This document shows, one piece after another, positions 49,701 to 61,651 of a stretch of DNA of 64,000 nucleotides. Every line of letters begins with the position of its first letter. The first letter of the stretch is position 1. This stretch comes from Rotaria sp. Silwood1 (lineage: Eukaryota > Rotifera > Eurotatoria > Philodinida > Philodinidae). A program made the position numbers and the translations under genes. Under the pieces are notes generated by a model. It saw nothing but the letters and a program-made list of their open reading frames with translations. It was not told the origin of the DNA and searched no databases. The DNA lies in the NCBI GenBank assembly GCA_905250075.1, contig CAJNOP010000969.1:1-64000 (forward strand), in the 5' to 3' direction.

Positions 49701-52700
49701 AAAAGAAAAAATTATCGTACCAGCATTAAGAAATTTTCCATCTGGAGCATTTCCCAATATACGCTTAACTTCAGCAGTTTGCCATTGAATAGTACTAGAA
49801 AAACAATCAATATAACGAATGTAGTTTTTCCTAAGTCGATCTTTAAGTTTTATTTTTCACATTTAGCGAAAATGATAGATTCATAGTCATGTACTCATCT
49901 GTTGTACTCTTTAGTCTTTTTTTTGTCTGAAAATCAATAAAAAAAGAGTTCAATGAATTCCGAGTTATAGTTCTGTCGAACTAAATTCTACGTTTTTTTT
50001 TCATTCAAACATAAAGACTTGCCGTGTATACTCAAAACTACAAAGGATATGACATTTTTTTGCAAAGCAAAACGGTAAAAAAAACTGGTTCAATTGCCAA
50101 TTATAAGCATCTGTGGGTATTATGAACGATCGGTGAACGTATAAATTACTCAAATCGATAGAGCACAACATTTGTTTTACAACTATATACAAATGTTGAA
50201 ATATATTTACTCGAAGTGATGATTTGAAGAATTTACGAACAAGATGACAAGGATAATAGATTTTTTAGAGAATTAAATCTCTGTCAAATTTCAATCGATG
50301 GTACATTAGTTCTGTATTATTCATTATTCACCTATTAGATCGTTGTTGTAGTTGTTGTTCATCGATCATTATTAATCTTACGTCTTCTTCATCTTCTATG
50401 TTATTATTAAATATATTTGTTGTAAAAGGACTATCATTTGTAGTCCTTTGTTTTAAATTACTTTTTCGAGTTAAATGTTTCGAAAAATCTAGAGAAGAAA
50501 CATTTAAGATATTATCTATTTAATAAAAAAACAAAAAAAATTCTTACCAAGTCTATCAAATTTTAAATCAATTTTATAAAAAGCTAATTCTTGTTCAAGT
50601 TTACATTGTTTTTCACATGCTTGATGAAGTAATGATGTTTTACGTTGAAGAAGTTCTTCACTAGTAGATAATCTTTCTTGTAACTCCTTAAAAGTAAATA
50701 TTCATTATAAGAAAAAACAAAAAAAAAACTTCTAAATTAAAACTAGAAATCATTTTAATCGATAAATCAATATCAATATGTGTTTTTATAATTTATTTTC
50801 TATAGTATACAAAATTTATCTAAATTTACCAAATCATTTTCAATTATAAACATATTAATGATGAATTCGAATAACTTGTTAGAATATAGAAAAAAAATTT
50901 TAATAAAATAAAAATGAATTTTTTTATTTTCTTAATTTTCAATACGAATTATTATTGAAACTTAATGATAAGTGTTAAGTGCGTTTTTTTGTACGTCACT
51001 AAATGTCTTCTGACTGTAGATAGAACTGATATATCATTGTGATGTTAAGCATTTATAATCGTATTATACGACTATGGATGAAAAACATCATCATTTCATT
51101 GAAATTGTTAATGCAAAAGAAACTTTTACCTACAACATTTCATATAAAACTACGAAGTTTTAATGATAGGTTTGTAGAAAGAAAACATAATTTTAATTAT
51201 CATGAGAGTAAATAATAGTGACAATGAGGTATATTACAGATGATTTGAAGATTTATGAAAACTAACTATTAGTGTACTGATTTACTAAGGAAAGAACACT
51301 TCTAACTGTCAATGTATAATTCGTTTATCATTCGCTCAGTCATGATAAACAGTGAAAACGTCTGATTTTCCGTCTTCGCTTGTCCAGTTACAAGCTTTTT
51401 TTTCATTATTCATCAAAGTCCTTCCGAATGACTATAAGTTTAAAACGAAAAGTGATTCGACAGTTGAGAATGTTTTCTTTTTTTATTAGTGAAGTACGAA
51501 GAAACAGACGTTGTGTAAATGATTGAAATAACTTCTTTCAATGTTTGTTTTAACTGTAATATAAATTACCTAATAGTTACTATTCATCGAAATGAAAGAA
51601 AAACATCGATTTAAAGACAGAATCTGTATCGAGCTTTAGTATAGGATAAGTCTTTCTGAAAAATTAATCAAGTTCTATTCAACATTTACTATTTAATTTC
51701 TAATTCGTTTGATAATCAATTATTTTATGTACAAAAGGAAGAAACATCTTTCAGTTCTCTACGATGTTCTTTAACCGAAATACTTCAATCTTATGGAAGG
51801 CATAAAAATGATATTTCTATAGAAAATAGCTGAAACAATGACTTCTATAAGGTTAATGTATTTCGGACAAAATTCCATTGAATAAAGTTGGAAACTGTAT
51901 TGTTATCTTATAGTAAATTGTTGCCGCTAACATTCAGAATAATTCAAACAGAATTCTATTTGCAAATACCTAGATATGAGAAACTTGGTTCTAGTTCTAT
52001 CCTTGAAAAACTAGCAATCATTTTCATTTTCAAGAGCTTGCTATGAAAATCACTGTTTGCATCCTTATTAGTGTTTAGGATACTAAGAAAACAATCGAAT
52101 AATTTTGGAAGTCACTGTTAAAGACCAGTACATAAGTCAGAATTGGAGTCAAAGTTGATATAAATCATAGAAACTTCGAAAGTCTTTGATTATTTCTTTT
52201 CTTATGTAATATAATTTGATAGAAATACTCACACAAATTTCATTTGTATTTTATGGATTTTTTTTAATGATACTAATTAAACTTATAATCTCTTTGCATG
52301 ACATAAAAAAATATTTAAGAATCTAATTAACTTGAATTTTTCTGTCTTACATCTAGCATATCGATTATCTCTAATTTTTGTTTTTGGAAGAACAATTTTC
52401 TGAGTTGTAATAAAAAGAAGTTTTTGATTCGATAATTTCAAAATATATTTTTCATATCTTACTTTAATTTCTTTAGCTTGCATTAAACTTTTATTTTCAA
52501 GTGATTGAAGTTTATCACTTGTTATTTCTAATTTTTGTTCACTATTTATTGCTTGTGTATTTAAACGTCGACATTCATTATCACGACGTTCAAGTTCATG
52601 AAGTAAATTTTGTACTTCTTGTTGAATAAATCTAAAATATATATTGAATTTTATAATAGAAAAATTTCAATAATTTATTATTATTTACTGTTCTTTTGCT

Positions 52701-53512
52701 TGTTTTCGTTCATTTTCATTAATATCAATACCATCAAGTCTTTGTAAACTTGGAATATATGATATAACAAGTAAACGATAATTTTCATTTTTTTCAATTG
52801 GATTTCCTTGAAGATGAATTTCACGTAATTCATATAATGTACGTAAACGTGCTATTTGATCAAATGATGATATTTGATTATTTGATAAATTTAAATATTT
52901 TAATAATGTTAATTTTTTTCCAAACCATATTGGTATTGTATGTATTTGATTTTGATGTAGATCAAGATTTTCTAAACGTAATAAATCTTCAAGATTAATT
53001 ATTGTATTAATAAAATTATTAGCTAATGATAAATATTTAAGTTTTTTTAATGTTTTTAAACCATCAATTTTTTCAATAATATTATTTGATAAATCAAGAT
53101 TTTCTAAATTAATTAATGTTTGAAGATTTTCTATATAACGAATTTTTTTATCACGTAAATTATTAAGATTAAGTATATGTATACGTGTAACATTATTTTG
53201 TTTAGTAATTTTACGTATAAATCCATCAGTTATATAACGTATACCATATTTTAAACGATCAACACTTGTTGGAGGTGTTGGCAAATGTTGTGATGTTGAA
53301 TTTATTCGACTTATACGATTATCAATACTTTTAGAACGAGTTGGAGATTCTATTATTGTCTCGCCATCATTATCATCATCATCATCATCAAGATCAGCAT
53401 CATGGAATGTTGGTGTCGCTGGCAATGCTGAATCGTGTGACATAGTAGGCGACGAAATAGATTCAGAATGACGACCATCAGGGCTTCCACGATCATTCGT
53501 TTCAATTTCCAT
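40704..53512 (-). CDS. CNTRL: Centriolin-like centrosomal LRR/coiled-coil protein
   Basis: Eighteen exons join with perfect phase to 1965 aa: 53512-52689, 52631-52463, 50686-50548, 50488-50332, 49794-49721, 49653-49511, 49431-49155, 48505-47684, 46726-45944, 45061-44634, 44552-44454, 44389-44192, 44134-43718, 43021-42335, 42280-42201, 42151-42050, 41997-41719, 40923-40704. Residues about 90-265 match the centriolin N-terminal block: GIRYITDGFIRKITKQNN, then KIRYIENLQ, four to five leucine-rich repeats, and IPIWFGKKLTLLKYLNLSNN. The rest is almost all Glu/Lys/Gln coiled coil. An Asp-rich linker (seven Asp) lies near exon 8, and a Pro-rich PPPPP loop is in exon 13. Centriolin sits at the subdistal appendages of the mother centriole and at the midbody, acting in microtubule anchoring, abscission and ciliogenesis. 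Human centriolin is about 2300 aa, so this one is somewhat shorter. The start is the first ATG before an acidic N-terminus. It diverges from the small gene at 54084. Confidence 0.92.
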
Positions 53513-54083
53513 TATACTGAAAAAAGAATTTAATTGACAAATGTTGTTTACATTAACAAGAAAAAAAAAGACACTTTGTTTGCTTCAATTCTTGAAAAAA
53601 AAAGAGACGAAAGAAAATAGTTTTTTTGTTTTCTTATTTTAAAATGAAAATTTCATTAGAGAGAAATTGAATCATTTTAAGAACTAGTGAGTAATATTTC
53701 TACTAAATACTCAACTTATTCACTTCTCTAATGTCACTATGTAAACCGCAAAGCTGCTCTCCACAAAATTTATCCCTTCATTCAAATGCTCACTGTCATG
53801 GAAACGCCCTTTTTTCTTTTTAATTTAAGTTTTCCATTTTTAAATTTTATTTTCTTTCTCTTTATAAGATGATTTTCAAGTGATGTTTCCAAGAACAAAA
53901 AATACTATCTAAAGCTCTTGTTTTTTCTTTTTTTTGTAAAACCTGACATCTATACGTTTCCTTAGTAACAAATGAATAAGTATGGCGTCTGATGACCACT
54001 AATAGCCTGTGAACTATTGAAAAATCAAATGATCATTTTTTGAATATCTTAAATTTAAATCAATAATCTTTTACATATAATCG
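53513..54083. promoter_or_regulatory. Probable shared promoter between centriolin and the 54.1-kb gene
   Basis: 571 bp separate two divergent start codons. The stretch is AT-rich with poly-A/T tracts. No specific site is recognised; the regulatory role is inferred from geometry only. Confidence 0.35.
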
Positions 54084-54314
54084 ATGGCTTCTATGGATGA
54101 AGTGTCATCGTTATCATTACAGAAATCAGTTCAATCACCATCAATACTAATGCAGCAACACATAAATAAGACTAATCCTTGTACATTTTTATCAATAATT
54201 CATAGTCAACAGTCAGTAGTAAAGAAAAAGATTTGTTCGAAATCTTTAATCTATCCAATAGCGGCTTGGTTTATATTTATTATTTTGACAATAATCTATT
54301 TTATTTTTGTGTAG
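54084..54314 (+). CDS. Small protein with C-terminal membrane segment
   Basis: An ATG-started frame of 76 codons. Residues 1-52 are polar and Ser/Gln-rich (MASMDEVSSLSLQKSVQSPS), then a Lys/Cys stretch (VVKKKICSK), then a single hydrophobic helix to the very end (IAAWFIFIILTIIYFIFV). That layout fits a tail-anchored membrane protein. No homologue is recognised. Support for reality is the head-to-head position with centriolin, balanced composition in the first half and the well-placed hydrophobic tail. A chance frame in AT-rich DNA, or a first exon, remains possible. Confidence 0.45.
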   Translation: MASMDEVSSLSLQKSVQSPSILMQQHINKTNPCTFLSIIHSQQSVVKKKICSKSLIYPIAAWFIFIILTIIYFIFV

Positions 54315-55433
54315 GTTTTCTAGAAAAATTCATTTCAGCAATATTATGACAACTTGAATAAGAGAAAAAGAAAACCTATATTCATTGTCATTAAACTTTG
54401 AATATATATATATTTTTTTGAGAGAATAAATGAGCGAAAATCAAATATTTATACTACATACATTTTTTTTTTATCAAGGTGTCCATGGTATTATCACAAT
54501 GTATGTAAAATAATACCAATATTTCTAGAATCAACTAAAATTTTAAAATGAATTTAATTCAACTTGATGAATAGATAATATTTGAAACAAATCCGAGTGT
54601 ATTATAAACGTAAATTATTATTTACAATGTTGAATATTAGAAATTGTGCTTCTATTGATTAAGTCATTGAGTATTTTCTCAAGGTGATTGAGTGTTTATT
54701 CAAGTTCTTATGTCAATAAACATAAGAACTTATGAGGCAAAAAAATGTTCTCTACTGCTCAATTTCTTTTCAATTAAAAATTATTGCTATTCGATTGATC
54801 AAAAAAGATCTGTTTTGATTTAATTTTCCAGTCTTTACTTCTTCAGTTATCGGTATTTAACTCGATGAGCAGAGAATTATTGAGTACTCGGATAATTGAA
54901 TTTTGTGCCTTAGAAACTCTTCAAAGTTTGAAATAGCATTCATGCACTCTAATCAAAATATCAACTTGCTGAAATACAGTCTGAAATAAGTATATCTTTT
55001 AAATGTAAATATCTTGACAGACCTACGCTGAAACTTTAAAGCCTTTCCAATAGACAAATTTTCAGTCATTCAGATTCTCAGTGACTCAATACTAAGGGCA
55101 AAAATGAAGTAAAACGCCCATATTTTTGATAGATGAAGATCGAAAAATAAACTTGTTTTTTTTTCATTACACGCCAAGATCAATCGAATGATAGTAGTTT
55201 TAAATCAAAAGCAATTTAACAATTCTAAATATTCTCCTCATCAATCTCATCTACCAAACATTATTTTTTTGATAAAATTATTCTTTACAAAAACAAAAAA
55301 AGATTTTCGTTAAAAATAAAAAAAAGTTATTCATAGTATTTCTAATTCTAAAAATAAAAAGCACTTAAATCATGTAAACATGATCAATAAAAATATAGAT
55401 ATATGAATCAAAAAAAGAAATTATTTATTTATT
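54315..55433. other. AT-rich intergenic stretch, nothing recognised
   Basis: 3' flanks of the small gene and of the Ly6-type gene. No coding frame or repeat family is seen. Confidence 0.5.
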
Positions 55434-56258
55434 TTAAAATATTAAAACTAGTAAAACTGGCATAATAAGAATTAATAGTTTACTTATTGATTCAACACGA
55501 ATACTAAAAGCTGAATCATATGATATACGTTCCCAATTAGCACCATAATTACCAGTTTGACTTCCATATGGTTTTGATTTTGATTTAGATACATCTATAC
55601 TATCATCTTCATCACTACTGTCTGTAGATGAAGGTGATTTTTTTCCATTTTTTAATATCTCATTGACAACATAGATTTCTGGTGTTGTCAAGATTTTTTT
55701 TATTATTGTTGTTTTTCGTTCGGTAGTAGATATTGTACTACTAACAGTTGAAGTTTTATGATGATGAGCTAAATTTTTTGCTTGCTGTTCACTTCCTGTT
55801 AACCAAGGAACTATTTAAATAAATAAATAAAAAAAAAAAAAAGAAATAATTTTTTGTTTTTGTTTTTGTGTTTACGTGAAATAGAATTGCATAAATTTGA
55901 ATGGCAACATGTTTCAATGTGAACATCACTATCAAGTGATATATCAATTGGTGTACAATAACGACTTGCACATGTTCGATATGGTATATGATTAATAAAA
56001 CCAGCCTTTTAATATAAAATAAGAAAAATTTTTTTTTTTTTTTAAATTTATATTATGAATATTTACCCAACATAATTGTGTATTTTTATTACATATAATC
56101 AAATTATCATCATCATTTGAAATTTTTTCACAATTGCTACCTTTACATGAATAACATAAAAGTTTACTAGCATTGGCTATATTATATATAAAACTTGATT
56201 CAGTTAAATGAATAATATAAAATCCTATTATTAATAATTGTGTCAGTTGATAATGCAT
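55434..56258 (-). CDS. GPI-anchored-looking Ly6/uPAR-type protein with Ser-rich stalk
   Basis: Three exons, 56258-56067, 56005-55876 and 55810-55434, join in frame to 232 aa. The N-terminus is a signal peptide (MHYQLTQLLIIGFYIIHL). The three-finger domain covers about residues 34-107: LLCYSCKGSNC, a run of spaced Cys, and CCHSNLCNSIS at the end, the Ly6 signature. A Ser/Thr/Lys-rich stalk of about 100 residues follows, including an acidic SSDEDDS patch. The last residues are hydrophobic (LLILIMPVLLVLIF), as expected for GPI-anchor replacement. Such proteins sit on the outer cell surface and modulate receptors, channels or cell adhesion; the target is not predictable. The long stalk is unusual for a short Ly6 protein. 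The gene is unrelated in orientation to its neighbours and shares the domain type with 24134-24540. Confidence 0.85.
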
Positions 56259-57942
56259 TATTTAACAAATCCGATGATGAATAGCCAGATGATATTATAC
56301 TTTATTATGTTTTGGTTTTGTTTCTTGCTTTTTTTTTTTTTTTTTTCTTCTTGTCGTTTGGTTACAGATGCAACTGTAACCTTGTTTTGTAATAAATCGT
56401 CTCACAACGATTGCGGCAAAAATGTTTCTGTATGTAAAAAAAAAAAAAATCAGCCAAGTGTGAAGGACAATATTATGAAGGAGGTATATCAGCAATACAT
56501 ATGTTTTGTTTCACACGTTTTATATATCATCATAATAATCGATTACATTTATCAATCATTATTTGTACGATAAAAAAAACCTAAAATAAAGTTAGTTTAA
56601 TATATATATGTACCATGATTGAGTATTTCTTCTCAAGTAAACCAATATCAAAAATATATATTGTCATAAGATATATAATTAACAAGGAAAAAAAACGAAC
56701 AGAATACAAAAAATTTTGTTTTTTATTTTATCCGACTTCTACTTACGAGTTTACCAATTCGAATGGCTAAGAAAAATCTTCATAAACATAAATATTTCAA
56801 TGAAACAAAAAAAAAACAAAAGAAGAACGTGACGGAATGTTTTTTTGTAGAAAATATTTTATCGACTTGAAATAAATAAAAATATTTTTTTTGATAGAAG
56901 AAGTAAAATATTTGTTTATTATAAATCATTCATTCATAGCCTGTTATATCGATGTGATGATATTTTTTTGGTTACCAATTGAATATTATTTCAATGAGTA
57001 GGTTTTATTTTATAAATGAACTAAAAATATGTAATCAATAAATATATAGTTTGACTTGAATTCATGAGTTTAATGTAAAACCTTTATATACACATTTTCA
57101 TGAAATGGTTCAATGGATTGAAGAACAATTCTTTGTTTATATTTGCAGAATTTTGTTTCATCATTTGTTGAAATATTCGATCAAATAATTTTGTATTTAT
57201 TAACTCATAAAGAATTTGAAATGATGTTTTTGTTTTTCATCTTATGTAACTTACCATATTGAATTTTATATGAATAGGAAATGAATATTTTATCTTAATA
57301 ATTATATTTTCAAACATGTCAATATGTAAATAATATGACATGCAATTATAACAATTTAGAAAAAAGAAATATATATATATATAAATTTTAAATACCTTAA
57401 CCATATTATATTCTGTGAATTAATTAAAGAAATTTCATCATAATATATAACGATACAATTCATATTGTAAAATAATACAAATAAATATAATATTTAAACA
57501 TTTATAAAAGAATTTTTTTTTTTTATAAGATAAATTTTTCACTCATATATAAGTTTGTTTTGTTTTTTTCTCTTTAAGAATTTATAAACTATACTGACAA
57601 ACCCATTTCTATTCTAGGTTGTTTCTTTTTTGTTTTATCATTACGTAAACGAAATAAAAAAAACAAAAGAAAAATCATTTGTTATGAATCTGAGTGAAAT
57701 TCTATATAAAACCGAAAGAAAAAGAAAAGAAACGCACACACACATACGAGACGAATGACAAAACAAAAAGAAATTTCATATCGATCAACGTCCTACTGTA
57801 TACACAGAATGAATAAGAATCAAAAAAAACAAAAGCAACACGCACAAACAAAAAAGAAAACTGATGAGAAAAAAAAACAAAACAATGTTTAAAAATTTTA
57901 GTGCATGTGTAAGTATGAAAAGAAAGCATCAACAATAGTAAT
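56259..57942. other. AT-rich interval, probable UTRs
   Basis: Poly-A/T tracts and short TA microsatellites. The hnRNP K 3' UTR probably occupies its right end. Open frames here are low-complexity and unsupported. Confidence 0.5.
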
Positions 57943-59346
57943 TCATGGTCGCCAAAGACCAGATTGACGAACAGCTTGTTGAAGTAATGCTTGTGCACGA
58001 CTTATCTGTTCTGGTGTTCCTTCAATTGTTATTATTCGATCACCACCACCTGTACCAGTAGGAATTGGTTGATCATCAATAATAATATTTGCATTTGTTG
58101 CCTGACGTATTTGTTGAATTTTTGTACCACGTGGACCAATAATTGCGCCTACAAGTTCATTGGGTAAAGTTACCTATATGAAAAAAAAAACCGTATTAAG
58201 AAAATAAACAAAAAAATAACTTACACGTGTTGATGTAAGTAATACAGGATTCGGAGGACATCGAGGACCTAAACCTGGTCCACCACCATATGGTACATCA
58301 ACAAGAGGAGGTAAAGGTTGTATAGGATACATACCACCACGTGGTCCATTTGGTGGATATGCTCCTCGTGGATTATATCCAACACGATTATCAAGACCAC
58401 CTGGAGGTGGAAAACCGCCTAAAAAGTTTTAATTTTGAAAAAAAAAAAAACAAAAAAATTCAAATAATCAAACCATAATCATTCACAGTATATATATCAA
58501 AATTATGTGGATCATATTGAATTAATAATGTACCTCTTGGTTGTTGTGATGATGAACTCATCAATGAATAGATATGCTAAAAAAACAAAAACAAAAATAT
58601 ATTGATTGTTTTTGTTTTTCTATTCATACTTTAATACATTCAATAATATCATCAATTTTTCCACGTAATGATATAACTCGTTCATGACTTAATGGACAAC
58701 ATAATGAAAATACTTTTATATCAAGATTATATGTTTGTCGTAATTCTTTAACATGTTGTCCACCTTTACCAATAATAGCTCCACAATAAATTTGATAAAC
58801 AAGTATACGAATTTCTGATGGTATATCACCTATTATTTGATTATCATTATTCAATTGATTTTGATCCGAATTTATTCCTATATTATTTATATTTATATTA
58901 CGTCGTCGATTAAATGATGAAAGACGTGAACTATCAGTTAAAACAGGAATTATTTGTTGTAAAGCATCAAAACATTGATCATGTTCACCATTTATAATTA
59001 ATACACGTTCAGGTGATGCACAATCAGGTACTTGAATTATTGTACGTGGATGATCAGCACGAAGTTTTTGTATTGATGAACCACCTTTACCTAAAAAAAA
59101 TAAAATGAAATAAGAAAATTTTTTTTTTTTTATTTTAAAAAAAATTCATATACCAATAACAGCTCCAGCATCACGAGAAGTCATTAATATACGAATTTCA
59201 ATACCGGTTGATGATGAATAAGGATTACTGCTATTGCTATTCATACGTCGATTATTATTATTATTTTGATTTCCACTTGTTATACTAATACTATTATGAT
59301 TATTATTATTTGATACTTGACCATAATCATCATCGGGCGATGTCAT
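57943..59346 (-). CDS. HNRNPK: hnRNP K-type triple KH-domain RNA-binding protein
   Basis: Five exons, 59346-59154, 59090-58630, 58576-58474, 58418-58225 and 58173-57943, join in frame to 393 aa. After an Asn/Ser-rich N-terminus (about 1-48) comes KH1 (IRILMTSRDAGAVIGKGGSS, GKGG split by the first intron). KH2 (about 145-218) has IRILVYQIYCGAIIGKGGQH and the FSLCCPLSHERV block. A linker follows with QYDPHNFDIYTVNDYGGF and a Pro/Gly/Arg-rich part like the hnRNP K KI region. KH3 (about 318-390) has LVGAIIGPRGTKIQQIR, its loop reading GPRG instead of GKGG. The CCP-S-RV and YDP-YGGF matches single out hnRNP K from the PCBP family. It binds C-rich single-stranded RNA/DNA and acts in splicing, translation and transcription. 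The ATG is the only in-frame start before KH1. The gene is head-to-head with CFAP299. Confidence 0.92.
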
Positions 59347-59899
59347 CTTGTTTTTTTTTTTGAAAAGAAAAAAGAAAAAGGGGAATATTGGGTTGGGATA
59401 GGCACTAAGACCTGATAACTATGTGACGGCAAACACGATTAAATAAGTCTTGAATAAAAGAACATAAAGAAAAAAAAAAATATATTTATATATATATTTA
59501 GTTAATATTTAAATTTTGAACATGACAAAAAAAAAGAAAATAAAGTAAAAGAATAGATATTTGTAGTTCAAATAAACATGATCTTTTATAACACGACAAT
59601 GCATTTTACTTAATACACATTCATAATTTGAACCTGTGGACCATTGAAAGAAATATGAGACAGAGGACGCTTTTAATTTATTATTAATATTATTATATTT
59701 AACATATTAATTTTCTATTTCTTAATTTAAAAATAAAAAAATTTTATTAAATAAAAATTTTTTGAAATTATATTCATTTCTAAAGTAATCACCATAGTAA
59801 CATTACATAAAATGTTGTGGTTGAAAGTATTCATATAATTGAAGTTTCACTTGTAAATAAACAGATTTAAATTTAGATAAAATTGATTAATTCTTCATC
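59347..59899. promoter_or_regulatory. Probable shared promoter between HNRNPK and CFAP299
   Basis: 553 bp lie between divergent start codons. AT-rich; a short TA run near 59485. The role is inferred from position. Confidence 0.35.
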
Positions 59900-61213
59900 A
59901 TGGAAGAAGATTCACCAGCAGCTGTTGATATTGTTATGAAATATGCAACATATGAAGAATTTCTTGATTCACAAGTTACTCGTTTAGATCTAAGCTATCT
60001 TGAAGTATAAAAATAAAGCACTCCACGAAAAAAAAATTTCAATAATTTATTTTATATATTAGGATGAAGAATTAGCTCGACAACTTGTTGAACTTGGTTA
60101 TCGTGGTAGTGGAGAAGTAATTAAACGAGAAGAATTTTATGCTCGAAAAGCAGCTGCTGAACAATTACTTCTTTCACGACGTATTCAAGCACCGTATGTT
60201 TTATTTCAAAAAAAAAACAAAAATCTATTTGAAAACATATTTGATTTACAAATAACTAAAATAGATTTTATTGTTTTCACTTTGTCTATGACTGTATACA
60301 ATAGGAATATGTTCAATTAATTGATATATTCAGTTATAAGAGTCATTTTTATATACTGAATAGAATTTTTTATTATTTTTATAGAAAATTAGCCAGTGCA
60401 AATAAAGAAATAACTGAACCATTATTACGTGAACTTGCTGATACTGAAGAAGCTAATCGAACAGGAAAAATGACAGTAAATTATTTTTTTTTTTTTAAAG
60501 TCTTTATTTGATTAATTATGTTTTTGTTATAGACAATTATTTTTATTCGTGATCGAAATTCTCGACAACAAGAAATATCTGGTTATATAGATTATGCACA
60601 TCGATTAAAATCTGAAGATTTTGAAGTATATTTTGCTGGAAAAAAAAAATTATTACCGAAACCAACTGATCTTAGGTAAAGAAATTTTTCGTCTTTTTCA
60701 ATTTCTACGATGATTTTTCGATCAGGAGAATTATAATCATATAAAATTTTCAACTCAATATCACAACGTTTTCATAAGATTTTTATCAAACAAGGAGGGC
60801 AACAATAATAGGTCTCGAAATCGGGCCATCTTCTGATGGCCTAATCTGAAAGAAATACAAAAATTTTAAACTCTGGTATCGAGCTAAAAATTTCATATGA
60901 TTTGAATGTTCTTGGTGTAAAATCGATTATTGAGAGGACGGAAAGTCTTTGAAAAAAAAAAACTTTGATGACTTTCATTTTTAGTTATTATAATTGGGAA
61001 AATCAAATATGTTGTTCAAATAATACACCTAATTTTCAATTAATAACAAATCATCTTGAAGGTCTATTATTTAAAAGTAAACGAGATAGAAAAATAATTA
61101 TTGTTGATCCCAAAGCTCAATCCTATGGTGATAATACTACACGAAAAGAAATTAAATCGGATAAATATATACAAGCTATTGTTTATCGTCATTCAACTCG
61201 TCGTAAAACATAA
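59900..61213 (+). CDS. CFAP299: Cilia- and flagella-associated protein 299 (DUF4464)
   Basis: Five exons, 59900-60004, 60063-60193, 60385-60475, 60533-60675 and 60985-61213, join in frame to 232 aa, close to the human length of about 233. Conserved family blocks in order are [19 protein letters not shown], then [100 protein letters not shown], and the basic C-terminus HSTRRKT. The protein is small, soluble and linked to cilia/flagella and spermatogenesis in animals; its biochemical role is not settled. Its presence fits a heavily ciliated animal. The start is the first ATG in frame. It converges with the SLC5 gene, with 438 bp between stops. Confidence 0.93.
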
Positions 61214-61651
61214 GCGAAAAGGCACACCCAAATTATTGATTTACTTTTTTTTCCTTTCATTTATTATCTTTTTATGTAAAATAATAAAACAGAAAATTAA
61301 GCACAAATAAAAATATGTTATGATGATAAGTCAAGAAACATCCTTGATGTGTATAGAATGAATGAGGTGACTCATTTCGAGTCCTGATAAACTACATTTG
61401 ATGTAATGCATGTCACGAACTATTCACATGATGAAGCGTTTAGTTAATAATTTGAAGAAACGTTTTTCGATGCAATCAAATCTTTAAAAAAAGTACTTTC
61501 GAAGATATTGTGATCTGTTAAATACATATGCAATATTTATTTCTAAAGAGAAAAGTTCATTTCATATTGAAGATATACACAAATAAAAAAATAGATGATG
61601 AAAAAAAAAATAAAGTAAAATCTATTGTTCAATTCATATAGTCTTATATGT
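61214..61651. other. Intergenic, facing 3' ends of CFAP299 and SLC5
   Basis: AT-rich, with AATAAA-like words near 61283 and 61305 for the plus-strand gene. Nothing else is seen. Confidence 0.5.

Noticed and set aside
57702-57998. 98-codon Phe/Val/Ser-rich frame at the 3' end of the hnRNP K gene
   Set aside because: Overlaps the last coding exon out of frame and extends into the 3' UTR; low-complexity.
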